A DNA stretch of 64,000 nucleotides from Narthecium ossifragum (GCA_963920575.1 OY986968.1:387001-451000), one strand, 5' to 3'. Shown: positions 50,674-60,487, counted from the stretch's first letter. Made by a program: numbers and translations. Notes: a model not told the origin generated them from the sequence alone.

Positions 50674-51388
50674 TCTGTAATTCATAATTTATGAGCAAAT
50701 GCGGACCAGATTATGCCATATCTAGGTAAGTAAGGAAAAAAAAAGATAGAGAAAAAGAGAGAAAGAGGAAGAGGGGATGCCTGCACTCTGCAGTAATGCG
50801 TTAGAGATGCGCATATTACCAGAGGTTAGCAGCAGAAAGGAGCTATCTATATATCGACGGCTAAAGCATAGCCTACATATATATATAGCGTGCTCTTATA
50901 GTAGCCAAGTGGCTTGATTTAAAGAGCCATGCTTCTGTTGAAATAAGCAGTCACCGCTCTCTTCAATGCATTACAAAACTGTTCTCAATATATGCGTGCA
51001 TGTTAGTTTAAGAAAGTTTTTCTAGCTGTCCCAGTATGCTGTTCATCAATTTCCAGCTCCCAAAACGAGGATATAAATGGCCTTATTTGACTGTCCATCG
51101 GTTTTCAGAATGACAGATCTCGACCAGATATTATCGAAATCGGAATATCATGAAGACGGATGAACCTTTTTTTTTCGTTCTTTCTTTTTCGTGGCCTTAT
51201 ACTAGGGACAACCCCCCCAAAGCACAGGCACACCTGCAGCCATGTCCTCTTGGCCTTACTCTCTTGGCCTTACACAGTTACGCTAGGGACAAACCCCTAT
51301 GCACGGGCACCAGCCATGTCATGATGTACAAGCAGCTCAAGGAGATGCATACGTTCAAAAAGAGCGCTACATAAAAAAAAAGAAGCGG
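50674..51388. other. GWD 3' UTR and spacer
   Basis: Contains the GWD 3' UTR and then a spacer with two related copies of a CTAGGGACAA...GGCAC block (about 51205-51235 and 51291-51312). No gene recognised. Confidence 0.45.
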
Positions 51389-51455
51389 TTTCAAGCACGG
51401 TCTTTTTTTTTTTTTTTATTAGTTGAGCCCAAGGGCTGGGGAGCCCAATCAAGGG

Positions 51456-54400
51456 CTAATTACAAGGATCGGACAAAGAACTGGGGTCAACATCCCCGGC
51501 TACAACATTAACATCAAAGACTTGACACAACGCTAGAGCTTCCCGGGCTAGCCAATCCGCATGCAAGTTGTCTTCACGGGGAATGTAAGCAACTTTAAAG
51601 TCAGCAGTGTTACGAGATGCCCACCATATGTCTTGCACGATATCGCGGCAGTCCCCAACCAAAGGAAGAGCTCCGTCGATCATCTGGACCGCATGGAGGG
51701 AGTCACTCTCCACAAGGACAACCTTGTAGTTCCGCTGCACAGCAGTATTGACCGCAAGCTGAATGGCGCGCAGCTCACCGAGCAAAATGGAATCAACGCG
51801 ATGAGAACCTGTGCTGGACCAGTGAACGAGCCCGTCCTCATCGATGCACACAACTCCTATGCCGGCTAAGCCATTGGTGTGATCAAAGGAGGCATCGACT
51901 TGAAGCCGGACTCCACCCTCCACCGGTGCGGTTGTGCGCGGCACACGTAGCCTTGAAATGCCGATGAACTCCCTAGATTGCCATCTGATCAAATGCGCCA
52001 GCGCTTGAGTGCCTTGACTTCCTTCCCCTGCAAGTAATTTACCTCTATCCTTCCATAACCACCAAGCTCCATAGGCGAGCAGGGAGCACACGCGCTCGCC
52101 CACTTCAGATTTCCTAGATTGACATAAACCTTGAATGTAACTAGCGAAGGAGAGGGGAGGGGTGTGCACCCTGGTACCATGGAAGATCCTGCGCCACAGC
52201 TCTTGGGCGAAGGAGCACTGAAAGAGAGCATGCTCAAGCGTCTCCTCTGCAACTCCACACCGGGGGCAGAGGTGATTGTCAGCCAGACGCAGGTGCCAGA
52301 GCGTTGATTTGGTGGGGAGCTTTCCATGTAGCAGCTTCCAGAGGAACATTCTTGGCCGCGGCCCCGCTGGCGTCTTCCAGATACTTCGCCATAGATGAAG
52401 ATGCTCACCAGCTTGCTGCTTGTCCTCCATAGCCTCAAGCATTTGATAGGCAGTCGCCGTCGTGACCTTCCCGTTCTTGCTCCAAGTCCAGAACGGGCTG
52501 CTGCCTGTGGCACAAGATGGTGTGATAGTGGAGAGAAGTTGCTCAATCATGCTGGGATGGAAGAGGGATGAGAGCCTGTCAATATTCCAGTTCCCATCGC
52601 CGGAGAAAAGGTCATGTACCGTCAAGCGTTGAAGCGAGTCGTCGGCGCTCACCAAGCAGGGGAAGGAGATAAGTGGGCCGTCTCCCGTCCACCAGTCGTG
52701 CATGACATTGGCGCAGCACGTAGCGCCAGGCTCCCATCTGAGGTGCTTGCGGAGGGTGCTAGCCGCGTGACAAGTGGAGCGCCACAGTGCTGAGATCGGA
52801 GTGCGACCTCTGAGCAGAGGGAGAGCGCCTGCGAATTTGTACTTGGCCCGGCAGACCAACGTCCAGATGGTGTCCTGTGCATCGAGGAACTGAGCAGCCC
52901 TCTTGATCCTCAAGGCAGATTGCCAACGCTTCAGGTCTTTGAGCCCAAGCCCACCATGCATCTTGTGTTGACAAACTTTGTTCCAGGCAACTCTGGAGAG
53001 TGATCCCCTGTTCCCCTGCCAGAGGACCTCGCGAGCAAAAGCGGAGATCTTGTTGAGAATGGTCATGGGTGTTGGGATGGAGGACATGACGAAAACAGGC
53101 ATGGCTTGAAGAACGGATTGGACAAGGACAGCTCTTCCGGCCGCCGCCTTGATCGGGGATCTCCAGGTACTGAGCTTCCGTTGAACCGCATCAAGGAGGA
53201 AGGAGAAATCCTTTACTTGAATCCTACGCGAGTCCAGGGGAACGCCTAGGTAACGCCAAGGCTCAACTTTCCTGGAAAACTGAAGGAGCTGAGCCAGAAT
53301 GGTTCTGCGCCGATGAGAGGTGGAGGGGGAGAACTTAATGCTGGATTTCTCAAAGTTGACTTCAAGCCCAGACAGCTTCCTGTACCTGCGCAGAATGTTA
53401 GTAAGCTTCTTGGCTTCCACTCGCCTCGCAGTGGTGACGAAGAGGCTATCATCTGCGTAGAGGAGGTGGCTGATGCGCACAGAGGAGTTTGGAAAGGAAA
53501 CACCCTCAAGAGCTAGAAGGGGAATTCTGGTGAGCCTAGTCAGGACCTCTTGAGTAAGGATGAATAGGAAAGCTGACAAAGGGTCGCCCTGACGAAGCCC
53601 GCACTTCGCCGGAAAGAAGCCGCACACCTTGCCATTAATTAGCAGTGAGAAGCAGGTAGTCGTAATGCAAGTCATGACCCAGCCGATCCACAACTCCGGG
53701 AAACCCATCTCGGTAAGGACCCTGCGAATGAAGGACCAACTTACAGAGTCATAGGCTGCCTTGATGTCCACCTTGGCTGCCATGAGGGCCTCTGCTCTCG
53801 GAGCTCTCTGCAAGGTGTGGAGAAGTTCATGTGCTGCGCCAATGTTATCTTGTATGGACCTGCCCGCAATGTACGCGGACTGCTCGATGCTGATGACATC
53901 TGGGAGAGCCGGCTTCCTGCAATTAGCAAGGATCGAAGAGATGACCTTGTAGCAGACATTACACAGGCTTATGGGTCTGAATTCCTTCACGCGACGAGGA
54001 TTGGCACACTTAGGAATGAAGGCGATGTAGGTGCTGTTCCATCCACTAGGCATCCGACCGCTGATGAAGAATCCTTGCACGAGGGACGTGAAGTCCGGCC
54101 CAACAATGCTCCAGTGCTCAAGGAAGAAGCTAACAGGGAGGCCATCAGGACCAGGGCATCTATCATTGCCCATGGCCTGCAATATCAACAGCACCTCTTC
54201 CTCAGTGACAGCTTGTAAAAGATTGGCTTTGGCTTCAGAGGAGATGACAGGAAGTGGTGGGAGAGCCACCGTGCTGCATCCTCTGTCTTTCGACCAAAGA
54301 TTCTGGTAGTGCTCTAGAAACATGGCACCAATATCTTCCTGGCTTCTTGCAATAGTGCCATCCTCGCGCTTGAGCTCCTGGATCCTAGGGCAGTGAATCC

Positions 54401-55520
54401 CGGAGCGAGCACCTTGGTGGAAGGAACGCGTGTTCCTGTCGCCCTCAGCAACCCAGGTCCGACGACGATGCTGGGCAACATAAGTCTCTTGCTGAACCTC
54501 AAGGGCAAGCAGTTGGCTCTCGAGTTGCTTGATACGTTGTTCTTGGTGCAGGGTAAGGGGGCCCTGATCCTCTTGGAGATACAAACTGTGGAGATAATGC
54601 TCTAGATGTATTTGGGAATTGGTGATGTCGCCCTCATCGCACCTACTCCAAGTCTTCACCAGTTTCCGGAGTTCCTTGATGCGGCTGTGGAACACATACT
54701 GCTCCGAGCCACGACGATGCCTTCTCCACGCCCTGAGAACTCCCAGTTTGAAGGAGGGGTGCACATTCCAGATTTGCTGAAGTCGAAACGGGGATGGGCC
54801 TTGGCAAGCTCTCTCAGGGACCAGGTCGAGCAAGATCGGCCTGTGGTCGGATCTGCAGCGAGGAAGGTGCACCACTTCCGCCTTAGGAAACCAGGCACGC
54901 CAGAGGGGGGTGACAAGAGCTCTGTCCAGCCTCTCCAAGATTCTGGCGCGCCCGGGTTGCTGGTTGGACCAGGTGAAAGAGGGACCTCTGAAGCCTAGAT
55001 CAATCAGCCCATTGTGGGTGATGAAGGAAAGGAAATCCGTAACTGAGGTGGAGTATTTGAAACCAGAACCACCTCTCTTCTCCTCTGAATTGGCCAGGAC
55101 ATTGAAGTCTCCAATGATGAGGTGAGGCCATCCGGAGCTATTGATCCTCTCTAACGTTTCCCAGAGGACTCTGCGGTCCCTGCCTCTGCGAGCTGCGTAG
55201 ACCACAGACACGAACCACTGACCAAGGCCCTCTGTGGTGACTATGCCATGAATAGCTTGATCGGAGTAGTGCTCGAAGGAGACGCTACCAATGGAAGCTT
55301 TCCAGACTGCCAGAATGCCGCCATGCCTACCTTGAGAGGGGAGTAGAAACGTGTTCCATTGTGCTCCAAGCCGCCGGGAGATGAGATCCATGTTGTCACC
55401 TACTACAACCGTTTCAAGGAGGAAGAGGAAATCCAGCTTGTGCTTCCTGAGCAAGCGGCGACAAGCACTTATAGCTCTTATTGGACCCAACCCATGACAA
55501 TTCCATGCAAGCATCTTCAT
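51456..55520 (-). CDS. LINE ORF2: endonuclease, reverse transcriptase, RNase H
   Basis: 1354 residues, uninterrupted. Apurinic-like endonuclease at about 1-230: N7 in LAWNCHG, E36 in LLETV, GDFN 137-140 and SDHR 224-227. Reverse transcriptase at about 480-740 with FRPISLCNVCYKVIS, KVDIKAAYDSVSW, GLRQGDPLSAFLF and catalytic YADD at 688-691. A zinc-binding zf-RVT segment (CPRCGVAEETLEHALFQC) lies near 1115. A C-terminal plant-type RNase H follows, with acidic residues D1209, E1249, D1273 and D1322 (NLHADWLA). It performs target-primed reverse transcription. All catalytic residues are present. One oddity is ISSILANCRKPALPD, where related LINEs usually have ANR(L)KP. The start overlaps the ORF1 stop (ATGA), suggesting translation by reinitiation. 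Confidence 0.95.
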   Translation of the reverse strand: MKMLAWNCHGLGPIRAISACRRLLRKHKLDFLFLLETVVVGDNMDLISRRLGAQWNTFLLPSQGRHGGILAVWKASIGSVSFEHYSDQAIHGIVTTEGLGQWFVSVVYAARRGRDRRVLWETLERINSSGWPHLIIGDFNVLANSEEKRGGSGFKYSTSVTDFLSFITHNGLIDLGFRGPSFTWSNQQPGRARILERLDRALVTPLWRAWFPKAEVVHLPRCRSDHRPILLDLVPERACQGPSPFRLQQIWNVHPSFKLGVLRAWRRHRRGSEQYVFHSRIKELRKLVKTWSRCDEGDITNSQIHLEHYLHSLYLQEDQGPLTLHQEQRIKQLESQLLALEVQQETYVAQHRRRTWVAEGDRNTRSFHQGARSGIHCPRIQELKREDGTIARSQEDIGAMFLEHYQNLWSKDRGCSTVALPPLPVISSEAKANLLQAVTEEEVLLILQAMGNDRCPGPDGLPVSFFLEHWSIVGPDFTSLVQGFFISGRMPSGWNSTYIAFIPKCANPRRVKEFRPISLCNVCYKVISSILANCRKPALPDVISIEQSAYIAGRSIQDNIGAAHELLHTLQRAPRAEALMAAKVDIKAAYDSVSWSFIRRVLTEMGFPELWIGWVMTCITTTCFSLLINGKVCGFFPAKCGLRQGDPLSAFLFILTQEVLTRLTRIPLLALEGVSFPNSSVRISHLLYADDSLFVTTARRVEAKKLTNILRRYRKLSGLEVNFEKSSIKFSPSTSHRRRTILAQLLQFSRKVEPWRYLGVPLDSRRIQVKDFSFLLDAVQRKLSTWRSPIKAAAGRAVLVQSVLQAMPVFVMSSIPTPMTILNKISAFAREVLWQGNRGSLSRVAWNKVCQHKMHGGLGLKDLKRWQSALRIKRAAQFLDAQDTIWTLVCRAKYKFAGALPLLRGRTPISALWRSTCHAASTLRKHLRWEPGATCCANVMHDWWTGDGPLISFPCLVSADDSLQRLTVHDLFSGDGNWNIDRLSSLFHPSMIEQLLSTITPSCATGSSPFWTWSKNGKVTTATAYQMLEAMEDKQQAGEHLHLWRSIWKTPAGPRPRMFLWKLLHGKLPTKSTLWHLRLADNHLCPRCGVAEETLEHALFQCSFAQELWRRIFHGTRVHTPPLSFASYIQGLCQSRKSEVGERVCSLLAYGAWWLWKDRGKLLAGEGSQGTQALAHLIRWQSREFIGISRLRVPRTTAPVEGGVRLQVDASFDHTNGLAGIGVVCIDEDGLVHWSSTGSHRVDSILLGELRAIQLAVNTAVQRNYKVVLVESDSLHAVQMIDGALPLVGDCRDIVQDIWWASRNTADFKVAYIPREDNLHADWLAREALALCQVFDVNVVAGDVDPSSLSDPCN

Positions 55521-57433
55521 TGGGAAACACCGGACTTAAGGGGTTGCTCGCCCCCTGTAGCATGCTTGCAACGCTTGGCTTGGCTCTCGACTGGGTATGA
55601 CGTTGAATCCATGTCTTCTCTTCTCGGAGTGAATCCTGGTGGGATAGGCCTGTCCTCCGTTACTTCCATGTCCTGCCTAGATGCGTCGACGTCTTCCTCT
55701 GGATACTGGTGGCTATCCTCCAACATATGAACCGGGCCTTCGCCATGCAGCGCCTGCTTGAGAAGTAGGAGACCGCTCTGGTGCGCCTTCTCCCTCTCAT
55801 CATCACCTAGAGCTGGTGGGTCTGCGGAATCAAACATCATATATCCCCGCGGGACGACGAGGGGGCCGGGGCGGTTGCCTCTATTCCTCTCTCGCGCGTA
55901 CCAGCCAACTTCCTGCAGAGATAATGTAGTGAGCTCGTCGTCTTCAAGGTCTGCCATGGTCCTGGCGATCGGGCTGAATCTGTTGGGGTTGGATCCACGC
56001 CTGGAATTTCCAGCGATGCAGATTTGGGCCCAGGACTTGCTGGGCTTCGCAGGCTGAGGCCCAGAGGAGGAGCCTTTAAAGGTGGTTAGGGCGACACCAT
56101 TTTGGTCTAGGTTCTCCCGTGCCCTAGGGTGTGCGCCGCCATTCTCTCCCCAGAACGGCGTGCCCTCACTGCCGCTGAGAGCGTCCTCCTTTGTCGCGAT
56201 CCGTCCCCCACCTACCTCAGCGCCTCCAACCCGTACTGTGTCAGAGCCGTGGTGCTGTCCCGCCAGGTGTCTTGCTCTTGCGTCAGTGTTTGTCGCTGCT
56301 ATTTGCTGAGCTGGCAGCTGATGTGGCGGAAGCGTCCGTACCTCGGTACCTCCTGGCTCGCCGCCTCTGGGTCTCTGGGCTGCCGGCGCCGGTGGCTGCG
56401 TAGTGACTCCTCTCCGGCCCCAACGGCGGCGACTCTGCACCGTATGCCACGCACCAGGTACCCGCTTTGCCTCAGATTCCTCCACTCCACCTTGCTCAAG
56501 GTCCATCCCATCAGCAGGGGCTTGAGCTCCCCCATGGAAGAGCGGTGTCTGGCTTCCTTCCATGGTCGGCCCCTCACCCCCTCTGTGAGTGCCTGGTGAC
56601 TGCTGCCTGAGGGCCTTCTTCTCTGCGCATCTGTCCTCGCGATGACCAAGGAAGCCACAGTGATCACAGAGCTGGATATTCTCATAGATGAAAGGCTGGA
56701 GGAAGAAGTCTTGCTCTCCACCTGTTCCCTCTCGCGGCAAGTAGGTGCCGATGCACGCTGGGGTCGTGAGGTCCACCTCGACGCAGACGCGTGCATATTT
56801 GCAACGGTCGGTGAATTTGGTGACGGTATCTATGGCTAAAGGGATCCCTGCGTCCGACACCATATCGAAGATCGCCGTCCTATCAAAGAATTCCGGCGGC
56901 AAATCCGGAATGCGCAGCCAGACTGGAGCCTTCGTAAACGCTGAAGCAGATGGGCGAAAGCAGTTGCTCCAGCGAATGAGGGATAGCATCAGACCATCCA
57001 CCATCCATGGGCCTCCTGTGAGGATGCAAAGCATGTCTTCCTCGGAATCAAATTTGAAGGCGAAGACACCCCGAGCCATGTCCGTTACCAGAAAAGGAGC
57101 CTCAGTCTTCCATAGTGCTGCCAACCTCCGCCGGAGGAATTCTATGCCGACGCGCCCGCCAACGAAGCGCCCAAACAAGGTAAAGCTCCATTTGCTTCTA
57201 AGCTTGTTGAGAAACGCCGGCGACATAGCTGTTTTGCCTAGACGAAACTTGCCCACCCCTCTGGCTTCAATGGCCTCTGCCAGATCCGAGCCACTCATCA
57301 TATCTGAGGGACTGAGCATTGCCGCTGTGATGCAGGTGTGCTGTTGCATGGCCGGAGGGTTCTTTGGAGCAGGGGTTGGCGGTGGATTCAAGTGAGCAAG
57401 GTCCGGTGGTAAGGGCTCTCTCACTCCCCCCAT
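55517..57433 (-). CDS. LINE ORF1: DUF4283-type RNA-binding protein with zinc knuckle
   Basis: 638 residues, uninterrupted. An N-terminal DUF4283-like region at about 75-225 (KWSFTLFGRFVGGRVGIEFL, GPWMVDGLMLSLIRW, VWLRIPDLPPEFFD) is followed by a CX2CX4HX4C zinc knuckle at 256-269 (CDHCGFLGHREDRC). The rest is a long basic, Gly/Pro-rich, probably disordered tail. It is expected to coat LINE RNA in the ribonucleoprotein. The first ATG at 57433 is chosen because the protein then begins with a Pro-rich leader as in related elements. The stop TGA at 55519-55517 overlaps the ORF2 ATG. Confidence 0.92.
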   Translation of the reverse strand: MGGVREPLPPDLAHLNPPPTPAPKNPPAMQQHTCITAAMLSPSDMMSGSDLAEAIEARGVGKFRLGKTAMSPAFLNKLRSKWSFTLFGRFVGGRVGIEFLRRRLAALWKTEAPFLVTDMARGVFAFKFDSEEDMLCILTGGPWMVDGLMLSLIRWSNCFRPSASAFTKAPVWLRIPDLPPEFFDRTAIFDMVSDAGIPLAIDTVTKFTDRCKYARVCVEVDLTTPACIGTYLPREGTGGEQDFFLQPFIYENIQLCDHCGFLGHREDRCAEKKALRQQSPGTHRGGEGPTMEGSQTPLFHGGAQAPADGMDLEQGGVEESEAKRVPGAWHTVQSRRRWGRRGVTTQPPAPAAQRPRGGEPGGTEVRTLPPHQLPAQQIAATNTDARARHLAGQHHGSDTVRVGGAEVGGGRIATKEDALSGSEGTPFWGENGGAHPRARENLDQNGVALTTFKGSSSGPQPAKPSKSWAQICIAGNSRRGSNPNRFSPIARTMADLEDDELTTLSLQEVGWYARERNRGNRPGPLVVPRGYMMFDSADPPALGDDEREKAHQSGLLLLKQALHGEGPVHMLEDSHQYPEEDVDASRQDMEVTEDRPIPPGFTPRREDMDSTSYPVESQAKRCKHATGGEQPLKSGVSQ

Positions 57434-57550
57434 CCTTTGAGACTAATCTTAGGATGTTCAACAGAGGAGATGATGATTTGGGTGTAAAGGCACCACCGCC
57501 ACCGCCAAGAGATGGGAGGTAGAAGGAGGACAGAGCTTTCAAGCACGGTC

Positions 57551-58470
57551 ACCACATCCTCAAATACCATGAAAAAGCAGCATGCTATTCCCCCCTCCAT
57601 CCAGTTGTACAGTTGTATACATCATCAGTGTCCATTGTCAAGTAAGACTTACTTGCTTTATAACCCACAACCTTTCTTCACCCTTGTTGATACGCATCAT
57701 GAGTTTGAAGACCACCTAACTAGCGAGTAGCGAGCAGGTATTTGGAGCAACAGCGCCAAACCTAAAAGAATCTCAAGACTCATGAGACAAACCAATTTCC
57801 TGGCCATAAAGTCCGTGGAATAGAGTCTAATGGTCCTAGTTTGCGGGGCTTAAGTAGTCAATGTTATCAGCGAGTGGAAGAGGAAAAACTTAATCACAAT
57901 TGTAGGAGCCATTCAGATGGCAAAACACTGCATTTTTTGTTATTGAGTTTTCAAAGCATTACCATATTTATGATCTAAATATGAACCACTGCTAAATTGT
58001 TTGTCTTTGGGAGAGTAGTGGAGGGTGGTAGTTAGCGGGTGGTTAAGAGAGAGGCAAAGAGGAGTGGTAGGGGGGTGATGATTACCCGGTGGCAGGGGGC
58101 CCACCTAACAGTAAGCATTTAACAAAAAAATAAATAAATAAATAAAAAGGAAAAATAAAAAAAATTTACACTAACAGTAAATAAAATAAAAAATTTACAC
58201 TAACAGTAAATAAAATAAAGAGTAGTGGAGGGTGGTAGTTAGCGGATGGTTAAAAAAAATTACACTAACAGTAAGCATTTAACAAAAAGGAAAAATAAAA
58301 AAATGGAAAATAAAAACCGTGTCAGGGCACGGGCATCTCACTGGTCAGATATATGGACCAATGGTTATATCATAACTTTTTGATGTCATAGGGTTATGAG
58401 ATCTTAATCATAACCATAGGCCAACATAAACATTTCATAGTCCCGGTGGCGAGAAGGCGCTCTATTCCTG
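57551..58470. other. Spacer with nested short tandem duplications
   Basis: No gene. 58013-58044 and 58220-58251 share a block starting GAGTAGTGGAGGGTGGTAGT. A 29-bp unit with TTTACACTAACAGTAAATAA is duplicated at 58162 and 58191. CTAACAGTAAGCATTTAAC recurs at 58105 and 58265. Replication slippage or partial segmental copying is likely. Confidence 0.6.
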
Positions 58471-58475
58471 AATGA

Positions 58476-59027
58476 AGTTTTTATCTTCTCTTGACAATAA
58501 AATAAACATTTCAGCTTCCATTGTCAGTAGTTACGTTTTCAATCTCTGGCATTATAGGTTAGGCCATCCTTCATATTCTAGAATATATTTGATGGAGCTT
58601 GATTCTGTACACAAGGCTATCAGTACAAAGGAGACTTGTTCTATCTGTCCTTTAGCTAAACTCCATAAGCTACCCTTTCCTGTTAGCCAACACAAAATTC
58701 AAAACAGTTTTGATTTGATTCATTGTGACTTATGGGGTCCTTGTAATGAAATTGCTCATGATGGATCAAGACATTTTCTCACCATTGTTGACGATTTTAG
58801 TCATTGTACTTGGGTTTATCCATTAAGGCTCAAATCATATGCCCGTAATGCTTTGCAAAATTTTTGCTTCATGATTGAGACTCAATTTAAAACCCAAAAT
58901 CAAAGTTGTAAGGAGTGATAATGAGGGTGAGTTTGATATGAAGGATTTTTATCTTGAAAAGGGCATCATTCACCAAAAATCCTGTGTGGAGACACCCTAA
59001 CAAAATGCTATTGTAGAAAGAAAGCAT
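58476..59027 (+). pseudogene. Ty1/copia fragment: GAG-pre-integrase and start of integrase
   Basis: The open part (to 58918) reads NLWHYRLGHPSYSRI and CSICPLAKLHKLPF, the HHCC zinc site of copia integrases. It is followed by IHCDLWGPCNEIAHDGSRHF and FLTIVDDFSHCTWVYPLR, where the first catalytic Asp is present. A one-base frameshift near 58895 and a nonsense change (TP*QN for TPQQN, about 58999) break the rest, which continues as VVRSDNEGEFDMKDFYL and NAIVERKH. The homology stops abruptly at the junction with the GWD exon copy. No LTRs, protease or reverse transcriptase are nearby. Confidence 0.9.
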
Positions 59028-59150
59028 TTCGCTAGTAAATTCCTCAGCTGATATGGCATATCTACCACTAAAGTGCTTCCTCACCAAAGTTTAAGATGGA
59101 GAAGACTGACCATCCTTCAGATTTGGTGAACTTGCATTTGAAGATTCACT
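59025..59150 (-). pseudogene. Inverted 126-bp copy of GWD exon 46657-46795
   Basis: On the minus strand this segment aligns without gaps to 46670-46795 of GWD, with 122 of 126 bases identical. It encodes RKHFSGRYAISAEEFTSEM as in the parent. One of the four changes turns a Leu TTA codon into TAA. The copy ends exactly at, or within three bases of, the 3' end of the GWD exon. There a CAT trinucleotide is shared with the copia sequence. No flanking GWD intron sequence is present at that end. It is a non-functional gene fragment. Confidence 0.93.
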
Positions 59151-59398
59151 ATATCTTAATGCACAGTAAGATATAGCATTGAGTGAAAGAATTCATAAGA
59201 TTAACTGTTCCTTTTTCCCAACTCTAAAAGGAGCTTGAGCAGAACTCCAAAGTCCAACTAACACTCAAGAAACCCACATGTCAGAATTGCTGAGAGACAA
59301 ACACACACACCAGGAGGCAGGAGGAAAGGAAGAAGAGATTCCAGAGTTGGCATAGAATGGCAATCACTAAAGTAGCAGGCTGTCAAATTGGATTGTGA
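59151..59398. other. KNOLLE gene 3' UTR and downstream spacer
   Basis: Presumed 3' UTR of the minus-strand syntaxin gene. A short TATCTTA...TAAGATATA foldback occurs at about 59152-59175. No gene. Confidence 0.4.
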
Positions 59399-60346
59399 TT
59401 AATGCAAGCTGGTGACTATGGGGATGACTATGACCAAGATGATGAGCAGCAGAATCACCAACGCAATGCACAACCACTTGCGGCTGCTCCTCTGATGCGC
59501 CTTCGCTGCGGTAAGCTCCTTGGTTCCATCCTTCACGTAGTGCGCAGCGCTGCTCACGTGATGCTCGATGTCATCCATCATCTCCCCCTGGGCCTCCACC
59601 ATCACTGACATGTCCAGGAAAACCTGGTGGAGCTCTAGCAAGCTCTGCTCCACCTCCTTGGCCGCCTGGTGCCGGTCCTGGATCTCGTGCACCGTCTCCA
59701 GCACCTTCCCCCTCCCGTGCTCCGTGATGGCCTTCTTGAGCATGTCCTCGCTCTCCCCATTGGATATGATCCTCTCGATAACCTCCTCTTCCGGGAAGGT
59801 GCCGGTGACAGTGAAGTAGCGGCGCTCGACCGTCTCCTTGTGCTCAGCCATCGTCCTCTGCCTCAGCTCCTGAAAGTCCATCATCAGCTCCCTGAGCTTC
59901 TTGCGCAGGCCGTTGGTGACTGAGGTTCTGGTGCGATCGACGGGGGTTCCCTCCCTGCAACCGGAGAGTCTGCGGTTCGCGGCGTTGGCCCGGTCCATGC
60001 CCTCCAAACGTTCTCGTATGGCCCGGGCCTTTCTCAGCACCTGGACAATGTCGGAGCCGATGCGATCTCGGAGGGCTCGAAGCGACTCGGGCTTGTGGAG
60101 GGATTTACCCTCTTCGTTGGCGTCCTGGAGCCTGGCGAGGATGCCGCGGATGGATGCCATCTCCTCCTTCACCAGCTCCGCCTCCTCCAAGAAGCGCCGG
60201 AGGTTCTCATTGGTCCCGGCGGCCATCTTGATGCCGAGGACGTCGTCGCCGTCGATACCTTCGGCTTCCAGGTCCTTGAGCGCCTCCTTCTTGAGATCCA
60301 CATAGCTGACGAAAGATTTGGTCATCAGATCATTCATGTTTGTCAC
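59399..60346 (-). CDS. KN: Cytokinesis-specific syntaxin KNOLLE (SYP111)
   Basis: Qa-SNARE that drives fusion of Golgi-derived vesicles at the growing cell plate during plant cytokinesis. Intronless; 315 residues from the first ATG, or 312 from MNDLMTKSFVSYVDLKKEAL (60337), the conserved KNOLLE start and my preferred one. The N-terminal Habc helices span about 30-190 and include AVTNGLRKK-like SVTNGLRKKLRELMMDFQEL and ETVERRYFTVTG. The SNARE motif is at about 205-270 with the zero-layer Gln in VMVEAQGEMMDDIEHHV. A C-terminal tail anchor (LCIALVILLLIILVIVIPIV) follows. SYP112 is the nearest alternative, but the N-terminal signature and promoter favour SYP111. No lesions. The promoter has MSA boxes typical of G2/M genes. 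Confidence 0.93.
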   Translation of the reverse strand: MTNMNDLMTKSFVSYVDLKKEALKDLEAEGIDGDDVLGIKMAAGTNENLRRFLEEAELVKEEMASIRGILARLQDANEEGKSLHKPESLRALRDRIGSDIVQVLRKARAIRERLEGMDRANAANRRLSGCREGTPVDRTRTSVTNGLRKKLRELMMDFQELRQRTMAEHKETVERRYFTVTGTFPEEEVIERIISNGESEDMLKKAITEHGRGKVLETVHEIQDRHQAAKEVEQSLLELHQVFLDMSVMVEAQGEMMDDIEHHVSSAAHYVKDGTKELTAAKAHQRSSRKWLCIALVILLLIILVIVIPIVTSLH

Positions 60347-60487
60347 TTTTCTTCAAACATATCTGCTCTCGATTGAGAAAATGGAAAGGAGCCAAGAAAG
60401 GGGTGCTAGGGCTGTGATGGGAGGAGGAGGAGCTTCGGGAATGGAGTATGCTCTCAAGATTTTGGAAACGAAACGGAGGACAGATAG

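Larger units (their letters stand above)
51389..57550 (-). mobile_element. Full-length L1-type LINE retrotransposon with 14-bp target site duplication
   Basis: The element occupies 51403-57536 (6134 bp) on the minus strand. Identical flanks TTTCAAGCACGGTC at 51389-51402 and 57537-57550 form a perfect 14-bp target site duplication. The 3' end is a pure A-tail of 15 (T-run 51403-51417), after a 3' UTR of only about 38 nt that can fold into two AGCCC/GGGCT hairpins. The 5' UTR is about 103 nt. Both ORFs are open and overlap by four bases. These are the marks of a recent, complete and potentially autonomous insertion, 0.7 kb downstream of GWD and opposite to it. A related LINE tail is seen at 11.9 kb. 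Confidence 0.95.

Noticed and set aside
52000..57400. Many plus-strand frames across the LINE
   Set aside because: Shadows of the GC-rich LINE ORFs.
58887..59087. 66-codon minus-strand frame beginning like a GWD segment
   Set aside because: Not a gene. It is the inverted GWD exon fragment running on into copia sequence, and is reported as such.
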